Positions 1 to 8,214 are shown, counted from the stretch's first letter. The stretch is 46,170 nt of DNA from an uncultured Eubacteriales bacterium (GCA_902794055.1 CADBGC010000013.1:9416-55585); one strand, 5' to 3'. The notes: generated from the sequence alone by a model not told the origin. Numbers and translations: made by a program.

Positions 1-2
1 TT

Positions 3-1772
3 GAAGCGCAGAATAAGGAATTTGAGGCGCAAAAGAAGGAGAATGATAAGCTCAAATCGGAGCACGGCAAAAAGAAGGATTCGCTCGATAAGGCAAAGAA
101 GGCGCTCGACGAGCTGAACGCAAAGGAAGCGAAGCTCGCAGCCGCTCTTTCCGCCGCCAAGGAAGCTTTTTCCGCATCCGAAAAGGCGGAAGCCGAGGCG
201 CAGAGCGTTCTTTCCGCACTTAAAAAGGCAGCGGAGGAAGCTCAAGCCCCCGCCGGTGAAAAGAGCGAAGCGCCTGCCGAGGAAAAGAGCGAGAACGGCA
301 AGTCCGAGAGCGAAAAGGCCGAAGAAAAGTCCGATACGAAAGAGGAAGCTAAGCCCGAGTCGGTTCCCGAGGCTCCCCAAACCGAAGAAGCCGAGACAAA
401 CGAGAAAAAATCGGAAGAAAAGCACGAAGCGAAAGAGGAAGCTAAGCCCGAGTCGGTTCCCGAGGCTCCCTCAGCCGAAAAAGCCGAGGTAAACAAGGAA
501 AAATCGGAAGAAAGCTCCGAAGAAAAAACCGCGATCAAGCCCGAGGCGGAGAGTGCCGATGAAACCCCCGCTTCCGAGGAAAAGCAAAAGCCTTCCCCCA
601 CCCTGCCCGAAGCCGAAAAGGCGCTTGAGGATGCAAAGGCCGCGCTTGAAAAGGCTAAAACGGAGCTTGCTTCCGCCGAAAAAGCGCATAATACCGCCGA
701 TGAGGCCGCCAAGAAGAAGCTCGCGGAGCATGAAAAGCTTGCGGGCGAGTTTGAGCATCTCTCCCCCCTCTTTGAAGCGGCGAACGAGAGCTTTGAGCTT
801 GCAAAAGAGGACCGAAACGCCGTAAACGAGCAGGTGAAGGCGCTTGAAAAATCCAATTCGGAAGCCGCCGCAAAGCTTGCCGAGGCGAAGAAGGCGCGCG
901 AAGCCGCCGCTAAGGAGGCCGAGCGCCTCAAGGGCGCTGTGCGCACGCTCAAAACCGAGCACGAGAGCGCAAGCATGCACTATCTCGAGAGCGGCAAGGG
1001 CGAAACGCTGCTGCTCATCCACACGGCGGGTCAGTCGCTCTTCACCTTCCGAAACGTTTTCTATAAGCTGGCGATGAACTATCACGTTATCGCCGTTGAC
1101 CTGATGGGGCACGGCTGTTCCGACCGCCCCGATTACTTCGATCATACCGCCGCGAGCCACGCCGAGAGCCTTATAAGCTTCATGGATGCGCTCGGCATCG
1201 AGCGCGCGCATCTAATGGGCTTTTCGATGGGCGCGGGCTATGCGCTTGAGGTTGCAAAGCGCTGCCCCGAGCGCGTTATAAGCATAGTTGCCCTCTCCCC
1301 CGGCGGCATAACGGGCGGAATGCCCCTGCCCGTTCGCATGATGGAGAGCGCACTCTTCGGCGGCATCGCAAGCAGGCTTTTCCGCGTTAAGACCGTTGAA
1401 AAGCTCCTCGACGAATGCCTTTTCGACCACACGGTTATCGGTCCTCATGAGGTCAATGAATACTACAAGCCCGCGAGCGACGGCGAGAGCAGGCGCGCCA
1501 TAAGGCTGACGGTTTCCTCCTTCGGCGAAAAGGAGCTCATGGCATCGCTCGGCGAGATCAAAACGCCCGTTATGGTCATTTCAAGCGATAAGGACAGATG
1601 GCACAGCCTCGAGCAGGGCGAAGCATACGCAAACGCGCTTCCCCGCGGCGAGTTCACGGTAATGCGCAATGCGGGGCATCTTCTGCACGAGGAAAAGCCC
1701 GACCGCACCGTTGAGCTGGTTCGCTCGTTCATCCCCGCGGGCTACGGCGATTACGACGGCAGGGAGTTTTAA
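3..1772 (+). CDS. Coiled-coil/alpha-beta hydrolase fusion protein (5' end outside window)
   Basis: The frame is open from the left edge, so the true start lies upstream; 589 residues are visible. The first ~324 are Ala/Glu/Lys-rich and predicted coiled coil, interrupted by a Pro/Ser/Glu-rich stretch with two copies of a 31-residue repeat. From about Met at 975 an alpha/beta hydrolase fold follows: an oxyanion segment LLLIHTAGQS, the nucleophile elbow GFSMGAG (Ser codon 1224-1226), an Asp in SSDKDRW and a late His in NAGHLLHEEKP form a complete catalytic triad. Substrate is unknown; esterase, lipase or peptidase are all possible. The ATG at 975 would make a normal stand-alone hydrolase, but no ribosome site precedes it and the upstream frame is uninterrupted, so a fusion is favoured. 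A rho-independent terminator follows. Confidence 0.75.
   Translation, partial: EAQNKEFEAQKKENDKLKSEHGKKKDSLDKAKKALDELNAKEAKLAAALSAAKEAFSASEKAEAEAQSVLSALKKAAEEAQAPAGEKSEAPAEEKSENGKSESEKAEEKSDTKEEAKPESVPEAPQTEEAETNEKKSEEKHEAKEEAKPESVPEAPSAEKAEVNKEKSEESSEEKTAIKPEAESADETPASEEKQKPSPTLPEAEKALEDAKAALEKAKTELASAEKAHNTADEAAKKKLAEHEKLAGEFEHLSPLFEAANESFELAKEDRNAVNEQVKALEKSNSEAAAKLAEAKKAREAAAKEAERLKGAVRTLKTEHESASMHYLESGKGETLLLIHTAGQSLFTFRNVFYKLAMNYHVIAVDLMGHGCSDRPDYFDHTAASHAESLISFMDALGIERAHLMGFSMGAGYALEVAKRCPERVISIVALSPGGITGGMPLPVRMMESALFGGIASRLFRVKTVEKLLDECLFDHTVIGPHEVNEYYKPASDGESRRAIRLTVSSFGEKELMASLGEIKTPVMVISSDKDRWHSLEQGEAYANALPRGEFTVMRNAGHLLHEEKPDRTVELVRSFIPAGYGDYDGREF
338..470 (+). repeat. Coding direct repeat, 31-codon period
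   Basis: A 40-bp identical stretch (338-377 and 431-470) recurs 93 bp apart, in frame. It encodes two tandem copies of a 31-residue unit beginning KEEAKPESVPEAP in the linker of the coiled-coil hydrolase. The near-perfect nucleotide identity suggests a recent duplication. Confidence 0.9.
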
Positions 1773-1817
1773 CAAGCCCTGCCCCAAGCTCGGGCTTCCG
1801 CGTATGAAATTCACTGT

Positions 1818-1857
1818 AAAATGCCGTTCACCGTTTAATCGGTGCGCGGCATTTTTT
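1818..1857 (+). terminator. Rho-independent terminator after the hydrolase gene
   Basis: AAAATGCCG (1818-1826) pairs with CGGCATTTT (1847-1855), with an inner CACCG/CGGTG stem and a run of six T. It separates the hydrolase from the spoIVFA-spoIVFB operon. Confidence 0.85.
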
Positions 1858-1908
1858 GCGCCCCCGAAGAATAGTATCAAAGGAAAACCCCAAGGGAGAG
1901 TGCAAAAA

Positions 1909-2694
1909 ATGAAGAACGGAAGCAACAATCAAAAATGCAGCTTTTCAAGCTATATCTCGGAAAGAGGCGGCGAACACCGAGGCTCTGCGGGCTATGGGCG
2001 CGGCGAAAAAAGCGCGGGCGGAATCTTCGCCGAGGTGCGCCGTATGCATCGAGAGGATGAAAAACGGGCAGCGCGAAGCACGGGCGTTCGCTCGGTGCGC
2101 TTTTCAAGCCGCCGGGAGCCCTCTGCGGCGGCGCAGGTCGGCAAATTCGCTGTTCTGCTCGCCTGCGTATGCGCGTTTTCGCTGCTTTTCGCGCTGAAAA
2201 CCGCGAATTCCGGTATGCCGGGCGAAGCGCTCGCGGTGTTCCGCACGGCGGCAAACGGCAGCGGCGGCGAGGAAGCCGAGGACGAGCGGCTCGGCAAGCT
2301 GAAGCTCGTTCAGCTTCCGGGGCTTTTGAGCGTTTTCGCAGCATCGGATCATCCCGTCGCCCCGCTTTCGGCGGAGCAGGCGCTGACGGACGACAGCTTC
2401 ACCGCAAGGCTCTTTTCCACCCCCGGCACGGAGGTGCTTTCCATGCTTTCGGGCACGGTGCGCTCCATCGACCCCGCGGGCGAGCACGGCGGCAGCGTAA
2501 CGGTCGCCTGCAAAAACGGCGTGGCCGTAACCTATATGGGGCTTGGCGAGATACTCGTTGAGCGCGGCCAGCCAGTTTTGCAGCGAACGGCGCTCGGCAG
2601 GCTCGCGGGCGAGATACTCTACCTTCAAGTAACGAAGGACGGCGCGCCCATCGACCCGCTCGAATTTCTCGGCACGGCGGCAAGGATAGGATGA
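1909..2694 (+). CDS. spoIVFA: SpoIVFA-like stage IV sporulation protein (degenerate LytM domain)
   Basis: A 261-residue protein. The start is the ATG at 1909, placed 8 nt after AAGGGAGAG; an in-frame extension upstream runs back through the terminator and is not used. The N-terminal ~85 residues are basic and hydrophilic, followed by one membrane segment (KFAVLLACVCAFSLLFAL) and a C-terminal LytM/M23-like fold (GTEVLSMLSGTV, GEILVERGQPV, PIDPLEFL). The zinc-binding His positions of active M23 peptidases are absent: LYLQV replaces LHFEV. In Bacillus, SpoIVFA tethers SpoIVFB in the outer forespore membrane and helps hold it inactive until signalled. The assignment rests on this architecture and on the ATGA overlap with spoIVFB. 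Confidence 0.82.
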   Translation: MKNGSNNQKCSFSSYISERGGEHRGSAGYGRGEKSAGGIFAEVRRMHREDEKRAARSTGVRSVRFSSRREPSAAAQVGKFAVLLACVCAFSLLFALKTANSGMPGEALAVFRTAANGSGGEEAEDERLGKLKLVQLPGLLSVFAASDHPVAPLSAEQALTDDSFTARLFSTPGTEVLSMLSGTVRSIDPAGEHGGSVTVACKNGVAVTYMGLGEILVERGQPVLQRTALGRLAGEILYLQVTKDGAPIDPLEFLGTAARIG

Positions 2695-3596
2695 CCCTCG
2701 CCGTTTTCGGAAGGCTCGAGATCCGCTGCTCCGTTTTCGTGCTGCTGCTCTTCCCTCTCGCCATCGTGTTCGACAGGCTCGACACCCTGCTAATCGCCGC
2801 GAGCTCGCTGCTCGTGCACGAGCTTTCGCACTCCTTTATGGCGCACAGACTCGGCTTTTCGGTCGCCTCGATAGAGCTTCAACCCTTCGGCTGCGTTGCA
2901 AGGCTCAGAAGAAGCCCCGATTCGCCCTCGGATGCGGCGGCGGTCGCGGCGGCAGGGCCGCTTTTTAGCCTCATGCTTTCGCTGTCTTCGGCGGGAGCGG
3001 CGTTTTTCTTCGGCGGCGCGGAAAATTCGGCGCTTTCGGAGCTTGCGTTTTTCAATCTAACGCTCGGCCTTGTGAACCTTCTGCCCGTGCTCCCTCTGGA
3101 CGGCGGCAGGCTCGCGCTTGCGGCGGTTTCTTCTGCGGCAAACGGCAAAAAGCGGCGCAGATCGGCGCTCGCGCTCAGCATCGGCGGTATACTGATCGGC
3201 ATTTTTATAGCCGCTGTCGGAGCGTTTTTACTCGCCGAAAAGCCCGAGGGCATGGCGCTTTTTCGCGCGGCCTCGATTCTTATAACGGGAGCTTTCATCG
3301 TTTTGAGCGCGGCTTGTGAAAGAAAAGCTGTTGCGATGAATGAGGCACGAGCCCGCCTTGCCGCCGAATCGAGCCTACGCTCGGGGCGCGGTCTGCGCGT
3401 TTATCCTGTTGCGATGCATAAAAAAAGCACCGTCCGAGAGGCGCTTATGGCGGTTTCGGGCGGCGGCTACGGCATGGTGTTCGCGGTGGACGACGAAATG
3501 CGCAGCATTGCCATGATAGACGAGGGCGCACTTATGAAGGCCGCCGCGCGCGGCGGGAGCGGAGAGAGGCTGGAAGAGTTAGTGAATAGTGAATAG
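2691..3596 (+). CDS. spoIVFB: SpoIVFB site-2 intramembrane metalloprotease
   Basis: A 301-residue polytopic M50 protease that should cleave pro-sigma-K in the mother cell. HELSH lies at residues 43-47 and the second zinc-ligand motif LPLDGGR has Asp at 137, the same positions as in the Bacillus subtilis enzyme. Several hydrophobic segments lie between residues 15 and 205; a soluble C-terminal part (about 210-300) resembles a CBS-type regulatory region. The start codon overlaps the spoIVFA stop (ATGA), indicating translational coupling. The last residues, VNSE, and the TAG stop are encoded by the dispersed heptamer repeat at 3580, so the native C-terminus has been altered by the repeat. Confidence 0.93.
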   Translation: MTLAVFGRLEIRCSVFVLLLFPLAIVFDRLDTLLIAASSLLVHELSHSFMAHRLGFSVASIELQPFGCVARLRRSPDSPSDAAAVAAAGPLFSLMLSLSSAGAAFFFGGAENSALSELAFFNLTLGLVNLLPVLPLDGGRLALAAVSSAANGKKRRRSALALSIGGILIGIFIAAVGAFLLAEKPEGMALFRAASILITGAFIVLSAACERKAVAMNEARARLAAESSLRSGRGLRVYPVAMHKKSTVREALMAVSGGGYGMVFAVDDEMRSIAMIDEGALMKAAARGGSGERLEELVNSE

Positions 3597-3630
3597 TGAT
3601 TAGTTGTGGTTGAAATTCCGGGGGAATTTC
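3580..3630 (+). repeat. Dispersed heptamer-hairpin element, copy 1
   Basis: Heptamers of the type TAGTGAA (3580-3601) are followed by TTGTGGTT and a hairpin GAAATTCC (3612-3619), GGG, GGAATTTC (3623-3630). The spoIVFB stop codon TAG (3594-3596) lies inside a heptamer. Confidence 0.9.
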
Positions 3631-3666
3631 GTAATATTCAATCATGCTGAAGGCATACTTACCGCG

Positions 3667-4248
3667 CTACACGCCGTAAACGAGCATTCCAAGCCCCGCC
3701 GCAGCGATTATCAACAGTATCGGCGAGATGCGCTTTTTCGCGGCCTTTTTATAGATGAGCATAACGGCGGCAAGCACGGCGGTGATGCCGATGGCGGCGG
3801 GCTCGAAGCGGCCGAAAAGCCCCGCTGCGCATTCGCAATTTGCATCAAGAAGCAGGTTTTCATACGCCATGAACGCGCCAACGGCGAGGATAACGCCGAT
3901 AACGCAGGGCTTGAGACCCGAGAGCGCAGCTTTAAAAAACCGGTTTTCGGCGAACCTTTTCAGGATCGAGAGCAGCAGAACTATTATAACGAATGCGGGC
4001 AGCACCACCGCGAAGGTGGCGGCGGCGGCGCCGAGAAGCCCACCTTGGCTTGCGCCAACGTAGGTGGCGAGATTGACCATGATGGGGCCGGGCGTGCTTT
4101 CGCTGACGGCGATCATCCGCGCAAGCGCCTCGTCCGTCAGCCAGCCGTAGGATGAAACCACGTCGCGGATAAGCGGTATGGCGGCATACGCCCCGCCGAA
4201 AGCGAAGAAGCCGACCTTTAAAAACGCAAGAAACAGCTCAAGAATCAT
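3667..4248 (-). CDS. chrA: Chromate-family (CHR) transporter, half-size subunit B
   Basis: A 193-residue membrane protein of the CHR superfamily. Typical motifs are visible: GFFAFGGAYAAIPLI near the N-terminus and SESTPGPIMVNLATYVG around residues 48-64, with about six hydrophobic segments. Short CHR proteins occur as adjacent pairs that form the equivalent of one full-length ChrA. This gene starts within the stop of the upstream partner (4245-4248, ATGA). The family is named for chromate efflux, but many homologues have no tested substrate and resistance should not be assumed. Confidence 0.88.
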   Translation of the reverse strand: MILELFLAFLKVGFFAFGGAYAAIPLIRDVVSSYGWLTDEALARMIAVSESTPGPIMVNLATYVGASQGGLLGAAAATFAVVLPAFVIIVLLLSILKRFAENRFFKAALSGLKPCVIGVILAVGAFMAYENLLLDANCECAAGLFGRFEPAAIGITAVLAAVMLIYKKAAKKRISPILLIIAAAGLGMLVYGV

Positions 4249-4841
4249 TTCGCGCCGTCCTTTCCGCCCGAGGGCTCGGCTTTTTTATTCGTAAAAGCAA
4301 GGCGCAAAAGCCCCGCGAGCGCCGCCGCGAGCATAAGCACGATCACCGATATTTTGAGAGAGAAAATATTTATTGCAAGCATAAGGATACAAGCAGCGAT
4401 CAACACGGCAACCGAAAACGCGGTTTTCTTCATCTTGCCTATCATATTTATCGCGGCGCTTATTATAAGAAGCCCAACGGCGATGCGGATGCCCGCAAAT
4501 GCGCTTGCGACCGCCTTTATTTCAATAAGCCTGTCCAAAACCGATGCAAGAGCAAAGATGATTATAAACGATGGCAGCACCACGCCGAGCGTGCCGAAGA
4601 ATGCGCCCCAAAAGCCGCGCAGCTTGTAACCCACGTATGTTCCGCAGTTCACGGCTATCGGGCCGGGCGTGCTTTCGGCAAGCACCGTAAGCTCCGCCAT
4701 ATCGTCGTGCGTTATCCAGTTTTTCTTTTCCACGCAAATATTTTCGATAACGGCTATCATCGCATAGCCGCCGCCGAAGGTGAAAAGCCCTATCTTAAAA
4801 TAAGTCCAAAAAAGCTCGAAGAGCGAGGTTTCTTTTTTCAT
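4245..4841 (-). CDS. chrA: Chromate-family (CHR) transporter, half-size subunit A
   Basis: First gene of the two-gene CHR operon, 198 residues. It carries GLFTFGGGYAMIAVIE near residues 18-33 and AESTPGPIAVNCGTYVGYK around 54-72, the CHR signatures, plus about six membrane segments. The ATG follows AAAGGAG by 9 nt. A promoter is readable upstream (4866-4894). It likely pairs with the downstream gene as a heterodimer of antiparallel halves. Confidence 0.88.
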   Translation of the reverse strand: MKKETSLFELFWTYFKIGLFTFGGGYAMIAVIENICVEKKNWITHDDMAELTVLAESTPGPIAVNCGTYVGYKLRGFWGAFFGTLGVVLPSFIIIFALASVLDRLIEIKAVASAFAGIRIAVGLLIISAAINMIGKMKKTAFSVAVLIAACILMLAINIFSLKISVIVLMLAAALAGLLRLAFTNKKAEPSGGKDGAK

Positions 4842-4865
4842 GGAATAAACTCCTTTACGCCTTCG

Positions 4866-4894
4866 ATTATACCCGCAATGCCGAGAATAATCAA
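4866..4894 (-). promoter_or_regulatory. Sigma-A-type promoter of the CHR operon
   Basis: On the minus strand TTGATT (4894-4889), a 17-nt spacer, then TATAAT (4871-4866), about 25 nt ahead of the first CHR gene. Confidence 0.75.
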
Positions 4895-4936
4895 GCGCAA
4901 ATACCGATTTTTCCCCAATGCCGCCTGCCTGTTCTG

Positions 4937-4965
4937 TTGACTAACTCCCCGCGCTGTTGTAAAAT
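4937..4965 (+). promoter_or_regulatory. Sigma-A-type promoter of the AlaX-like gene
   Basis: TTGACT (4937-4942), a 17-nt spacer, and TAAAAT (4960-4965), about 36 nt ahead of the start codon at 5002. Confidence 0.7.
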
Positions 4966-5001
4966 GTTTTCAGCAAAAAGAAAACCCGCCCGGAGGCGAA
5001 T

Positions 5002-6234
5002 ATGACAGAGATTCTTTATTACGAATACCCAACGGTTACCGAGTGCTCCGCCGAGGTGGTTTCCTGCACGGAGAAGGGCGGCAGATTTGCCGTCGTTTTG
5101 ACTCGCTCCCCCATCTTCCCCGAGGGCGGCGGTCAGCTTGCGGACGGCGGGCGAATCTTTACGGATAAAAAAAGCGCCGATATCACGGATTGCCAAACCG
5201 AAAACGGCGAGACCGTGCATTATCTGGACGCTCCCTTTGAGGTCGGCGAGCGCGTTTCGGTGCGGCTCGACCTTGAAAAGCGCCTCGACCACGCCGAGCA
5301 GCACACGGGCGAGCACATCCTCTCCGGCCTTGCAAGCAAGCTTTTTTCGGCTAAGAACGTGGGCTTTCACATGGCGGAGGATTACTGCACAATAGACCTC
5401 GATATCCCTCTTGAAAGGGAGCAGCTTGAAGCGCTTGAGATCGAAGCAAACAGGGCAATCCGCGCAAATTTGAGCATACATACCGAAATAACCGATGGCG
5501 AGGACGCTTCAAACAGGACCCTTCGCAAGCGCGCCGAAAAGGCCGTTGGCGAGGTGCGCATAGTTTATATCGATAACGGCAAGGTGGATTCCTGCACCTG
5601 CTGCGGCACGCATCTGCACACGACCGGCATGGTGGGCGCCATCCGCATCACCGACGCGCAGCACTACAAGGGCGGAACGCGGCTTTTCTTCGCCTGCGGC
5701 AACCGCGCGGCAAAGCTTTCCATAGAGGAACACGCCGCCATGAGCGAGCTTGCGCGGAAGTATTCCACCTCGCGCGAGAACCTTGCGAGCGCCGTGTATA
5801 AGCAGATGGACGAGCTGAACGCGCTCAAATCCGAGCTTCGCCAAAAAAGTGCCCTGCTCGCCGCAAAAACCGCCGAGGAGCTTATGAAAGCCGCCGAAAC
5901 AAAGGGCGGCGCGAAGCTCGTTTTCAGCGCCTTTGAGAACTTTGGCGCAAACGACCTCAAGCTCATCTGCGAAGAGCTTTCAAAGCTTGCCGAGGCCGCA
6001 AAAACCGCCTTTGCCGCGCTCATCTTCTCCGTTTCAAACGAGGGCACGGACTACCGCATGGCCTGCTCAAACGGCTTCAAGCTGAGCATGAAGGAGCTCT
6101 GCGCCGCCGTGAACGCCGCGCTGAACGGCAAGGGCGGCGGCAGCCCCGTTTTCGCGCAGGGCAAGAGCGAAAGAAAGCTCGATGAAGGCACCTCTGAGGC
6201 GCTGAAGAAGTACCTGCTTTCGGCAGGGAGCTGA
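5002..6234 (+). CDS. AlaX-L-like alanyl-tRNA editing protein with DHHA1 domain
   Basis: A 410-residue stand-alone relative of the AlaRS editing domain. This family hydrolyses Ser- or Gly-mischarged tRNA(Ala). An N-terminal beta-barrel segment (residues 1-90, RSPIFPEGGGQLADGG) is followed by the zinc-binding HTGEH (101-105) and CCCGTH with Cys200 and His204. The C-terminal ~150 residues (EELMKAA, NDLKLICEELSK) match a DHHA1 domain. No class II aminoacylation domain is present, so this is not alaS. The ATG at 5002 follows CGGAGGCG. The downstream truA starts 27 nt after the stop and may be co-transcribed. Confidence 0.9.
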   Translation: MTEILYYEYPTVTECSAEVVSCTEKGGRFAVVLTRSPIFPEGGGQLADGGRIFTDKKSADITDCQTENGETVHYLDAPFEVGERVSVRLDLEKRLDHAEQHTGEHILSGLASKLFSAKNVGFHMAEDYCTIDLDIPLEREQLEALEIEANRAIRANLSIHTEITDGEDASNRTLRKRAEKAVGEVRIVYIDNGKVDSCTCCGTHLHTTGMVGAIRITDAQHYKGGTRLFFACGNRAAKLSIEEHAAMSELARKYSTSRENLASAVYKQMDELNALKSELRQKSALLAAKTAEELMKAAETKGGAKLVFSAFENFGANDLKLICEELSKLAEAAKTAFAALIFSVSNEGTDYRMACSNGFKLSMKELCAAVNAALNGKGGGSPVFAQGKSERKLDEGTSEALKKYLLSAGS

Positions 6235-6261
6235 ACCAAGTAAATCAAAGAACAGTTTATT

Positions 6262-7065
6262 TTGAACAGAATAGTTTTAATAATCGAATACGACGGAAGC
6301 TCTTACGTCGGCTGGCAAGTCCAGCCGAACGGCATCGCCGTGCAGCAGGTTTTGGGCGAGGCGCTTTTTAAGCTCACGGGCGAAAAATGCACGCTTCACG
6401 CTTCGGGCCGCACCGACAGCGGCGTTCACGCGCGCGCACAGGTGGCGCATTTCGACACCGAGAGCCGCATCCCCGCGGATAAATTCGCGTTCGCGCTGAA
6501 CACCTATCTGCCCAAGGATATCCGCATCAAGGGCAGCTTCGCGCTCCCCGGCGAGGAAGCTGGCGAAAACGAGTTCCACTCCCGCTTCTCGGTTCAAAAA
6601 AAGCATTACCGCTATGCGGTTTTGAACACCGTGCACGATTCGGCGTTCCTCTCAAACCGTGCGCTTCATATCTATAATAAGCTCGACCTTGGCAGGCTGA
6701 ACGCCGCGGCAAAGCTCTTTCTCGGAACGCATGATTTCGCCGCGTTCAAGGCGGTGGGCAGCAAGTCGGCCACGACCGTGCGAACCATCTATACATCCGA
6801 ATGGCACCGCGAGGGCGAAATGCTCTACTACGACGTTGCGGGCAGCGGCTTTCTTTACAACATGGTGCGCATAATGGTGGGCACGATGCTCCGCATCGGG
6901 CAGGGGTATGAGGACGTTTCGCTCGTTGAAAACGCGCTTAATAACCCGAGCCGCGAGAACGCCGGCGACACCGCGCCCGCGCACGGGCTCACGCTTTGGC
7001 GCGTGGAATACGATGAATTCGATACGGATGAGGTTTTGAAGCGGAACGCGGTGGAAAGCGAATGA
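6262..7065 (+). CDS. truA: tRNA pseudouridine(38-40) synthase TruA
   Basis: A 267-residue TruA that isomerises uridines 38-40 of the anticodon arm. The catalytic Asp is residue 52 in SGRTDSGVHA; FHSRFSVQKKHYRYAV and GSGFLYNMVRIMVGT are other family blocks. Length is typical. The best start is TTG at 6262, which gives the conserved MNRIVLIIEYDGSSYVGWQ N-terminus; the ribosome site is weak (AAAGAACAG), suggesting coupling to the gene upstream. The stop TGA (7063-7065) lies in the first heptamer of repeat copy 2. Confidence 0.94.
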   Translation: MNRIVLIIEYDGSSYVGWQVQPNGIAVQQVLGEALFKLTGEKCTLHASGRTDSGVHARAQVAHFDTESRIPADKFAFALNTYLPKDIRIKGSFALPGEEAGENEFHSRFSVQKKHYRYAVLNTVHDSAFLSNRALHIYNKLDLGRLNAAAKLFLGTHDFAAFKAVGSKSATTVRTIYTSEWHREGEMLYYDVAGSGFLYNMVRIMVGTMLRIGQGYEDVSLVENALNNPSRENAGDTAPAHGLTLWRVEYDEFDTDEVLKRNAVESE

Positions 7066-7113
7066 ATAATGAATAGTGAATAGTTTAGGTCGAAATGCCG
7101 CGCGCGGCATTTC
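7060..7113 (+). repeat. Dispersed heptamer-hairpin element, copy 2
   Basis: Heptamers (7060-7083), then a variant hairpin GAAATGCCG (7092-7100) and CGGCATTTC (7105-7113). The stem sequence differs from other copies but both arms changed together, so pairing is conserved. It begins at the truA stop. Confidence 0.85.
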
Positions 7114-7186
7114 TTCTATATTTTCCACGGCTTTTTCGCGGATATTTGAGCTTGTGAGTTTTATGTTCACGGCAAATGAATTTATG

Positions 7187-7263
7187 TTTATCGTTAATTT
7201 ATTCTTGACAATCGTTAATGCCGTGGTTTATAATGCAGTCATCTGTTAACGATAAACGATAAA
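7187..7263 (+). promoter_or_regulatory. Promoter with inverted-repeat operator for the DUF2975/XRE operon
   Basis: TTGACA (7205-7210), an 18-nt spacer and TATAAT (7229-7234) form a near-consensus promoter. It is bracketed by a perfect 11-bp inverted repeat: TTTATCGTTAA (7187-7197) and TTAACGATAAA (7246-7256). Further half-sites are ATCGTTAA (7211-7218), between the -35 and -10, and ACGATAAA (7256-7263). The small XRE protein of the same operon is the natural candidate repressor, by inference. Confidence 0.8.
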
Positions 7264-7289
7264 TAGTTAATGCTAAAGGAGCGTTGTTC

Positions 7290-7898
7290 ATGGGTATCGG
7301 AAGAATCAAATACTGGTCGGACGGTCTTGACAAATTTTTAAAGATCGTTCAGTATCTTCTTGTTGCGGCGGCGATAGTTTGCGCTGTTTTCGGCGTGCTC
7401 GTTACCGTTTTCGGCGAAAAGATGATAGCTGATGCGGGGAGCCTTGACCTCGGCATTATTGAAATCAAGCTCAGCGGCGACGGCATGAAATACGTCGATA
7501 TGGCGCGGCTCAAATCCACCATTGTAATCAAGCTCACGGCGTACATCATCATTTTCGGCGCTGCCCGATACTTCATCGGCATTTTTCGAGAGCTCCTCGT
7601 TCCGATGAAGGAGGGGCGGCCCTTCGAAAGCGGCGTTTCAAAGAAAATAATGAAGCTCAGCCGCACGACCTTCATCGCAGGCTTTATAATCGAGATGGTT
7701 TCGTCGCTCACCCGCTCCCTCGAGGTCGGATGCTACGACCTTGAACGCATATTTAATATGACTGCCGTAGAAAGCATCTCGGACAGTATCCGTCCAAACT
7801 TCTGGTGGTTCATCATTACCGGCCTCGTGCTTGCGTTCCTCTCGTTCGTTTTCATGTACGGCGAGGAGCTTCAGCGCCAGTCCGACGAAACTCTGTGA
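7290..7898 (+). CDS. DUF2975 family membrane protein
   Basis: A 202-residue protein with about four membrane segments (near residues 17-41, 75-97, 122-140 and 168-192). It is of the DUF2975 type usually found next to a tiny YozG-like HTH protein, as here. The ATG at 7290 is chosen over the TTG at 7284 because AAAGGA (7275-7280) sits 9 nt from the ATG but only 3 nt from the TTG. Function is unknown; the partner regulator and the operator suggest an autoregulated membrane module. Confidence 0.8.
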   Translation: MGIGRIKYWSDGLDKFLKIVQYLLVAAAIVCAVFGVLVTVFGEKMIADAGSLDLGIIEIKLSGDGMKYVDMARLKSTIVIKLTAYIIIFGAARYFIGIFRELLVPMKEGRPFESGVSKKIMKLSRTTFIAGFIIEMVSSLTRSLEVGCYDLERIFNMTAVESISDSIRPNFWWFIITGLVLAFLSFVFMYGEELQRQSDETL

Positions 7899-7905
7899 GG
7901 CGGCT

Positions 7906-8133
7906 ATGGGCAAAATTATTTTACGGCTTGACCGCGTTATGGCGGACCGCAAGATGAGCTTGAAGGAGCTTTCGGACAGGGTGGGCGTTTCAAACGTCAA
8001 CCTCTCCAAGATGAAAACGGGCAAGATAAGCGCTATCCGCTTCTCAACGCTCGAAGCGATATGCGAGGCGCTCTCGTGCCAGCCCGGGGACATACTCGAA
8101 TACGACCCCGATGCCGAGAGTGACGATGAATAA
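7906..8133 (+). CDS. YozG-like small XRE-family regulator
   Basis: A 75-residue protein that is almost entirely one Cro/C1-type helix-turn-helix (LKELSDRVGVSNVNLSKMKTG, then STLEAICEALSCQPGDILEY), the form used by YozG-type regulators. The ATG lies 7 nt after the stop of the DUF2975 gene and overlaps its GAGG ribosome site region, so translation is probably coupled. It likely binds the inverted repeats at 7187-7263 and controls its own operon; this is inferred. Confidence 0.87.
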   Translation: MGKIILRLDRVMADRKMSLKELSDRVGVSNVNLSKMKTGKISAIRFSTLEAICEALSCQPGDILEYDPDAESDDE

Positions 8134-8157
8134 TATTAAAAATATAGAGTTTAACCC

Positions 8158-8198
8158 AAAAACACCGCAAGGGCGTATCCGTCCAAGCGGTGCTTTTT
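8158..8198 (+). terminator. Terminator between convergent genes
   Basis: CACCGC (8163-8168) and GCGGTG (8187-8192), preceded by A-rich sequence and followed by CTTTTT. It ends the DUF2975/XRE operon, and its A-rich left flank could also serve the opposing ABC gene. Confidence 0.75.
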
Positions 8199-8214
8199 CC
8201 TATGCTTTTCGCCT

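Noticed and set aside
242..976. Long minus-strand open frames opposite the coiled coil (and similar ones opposite thrS, pepT and spoIIE)
   Set aside because: They mirror the composition of the plus-strand genes, lack ribosome sites and encode Ser/Ala- or Arg/His-rich nonsense; the opposite strand has clear conserved domains.
3667..4841. Frameshifted full-length chromate transporter
   Set aside because: Both halves carry complete CHR motifs and their own start codons, with a normal ATGA overlap; paired half-size CHR proteins are common.
5002..6234. Truncated alanyl-tRNA synthetase
   Set aside because: The protein begins with the editing-type barrel and has its own promoter and ribosome site; it is a normal AlaX-L length, not a broken alaS.
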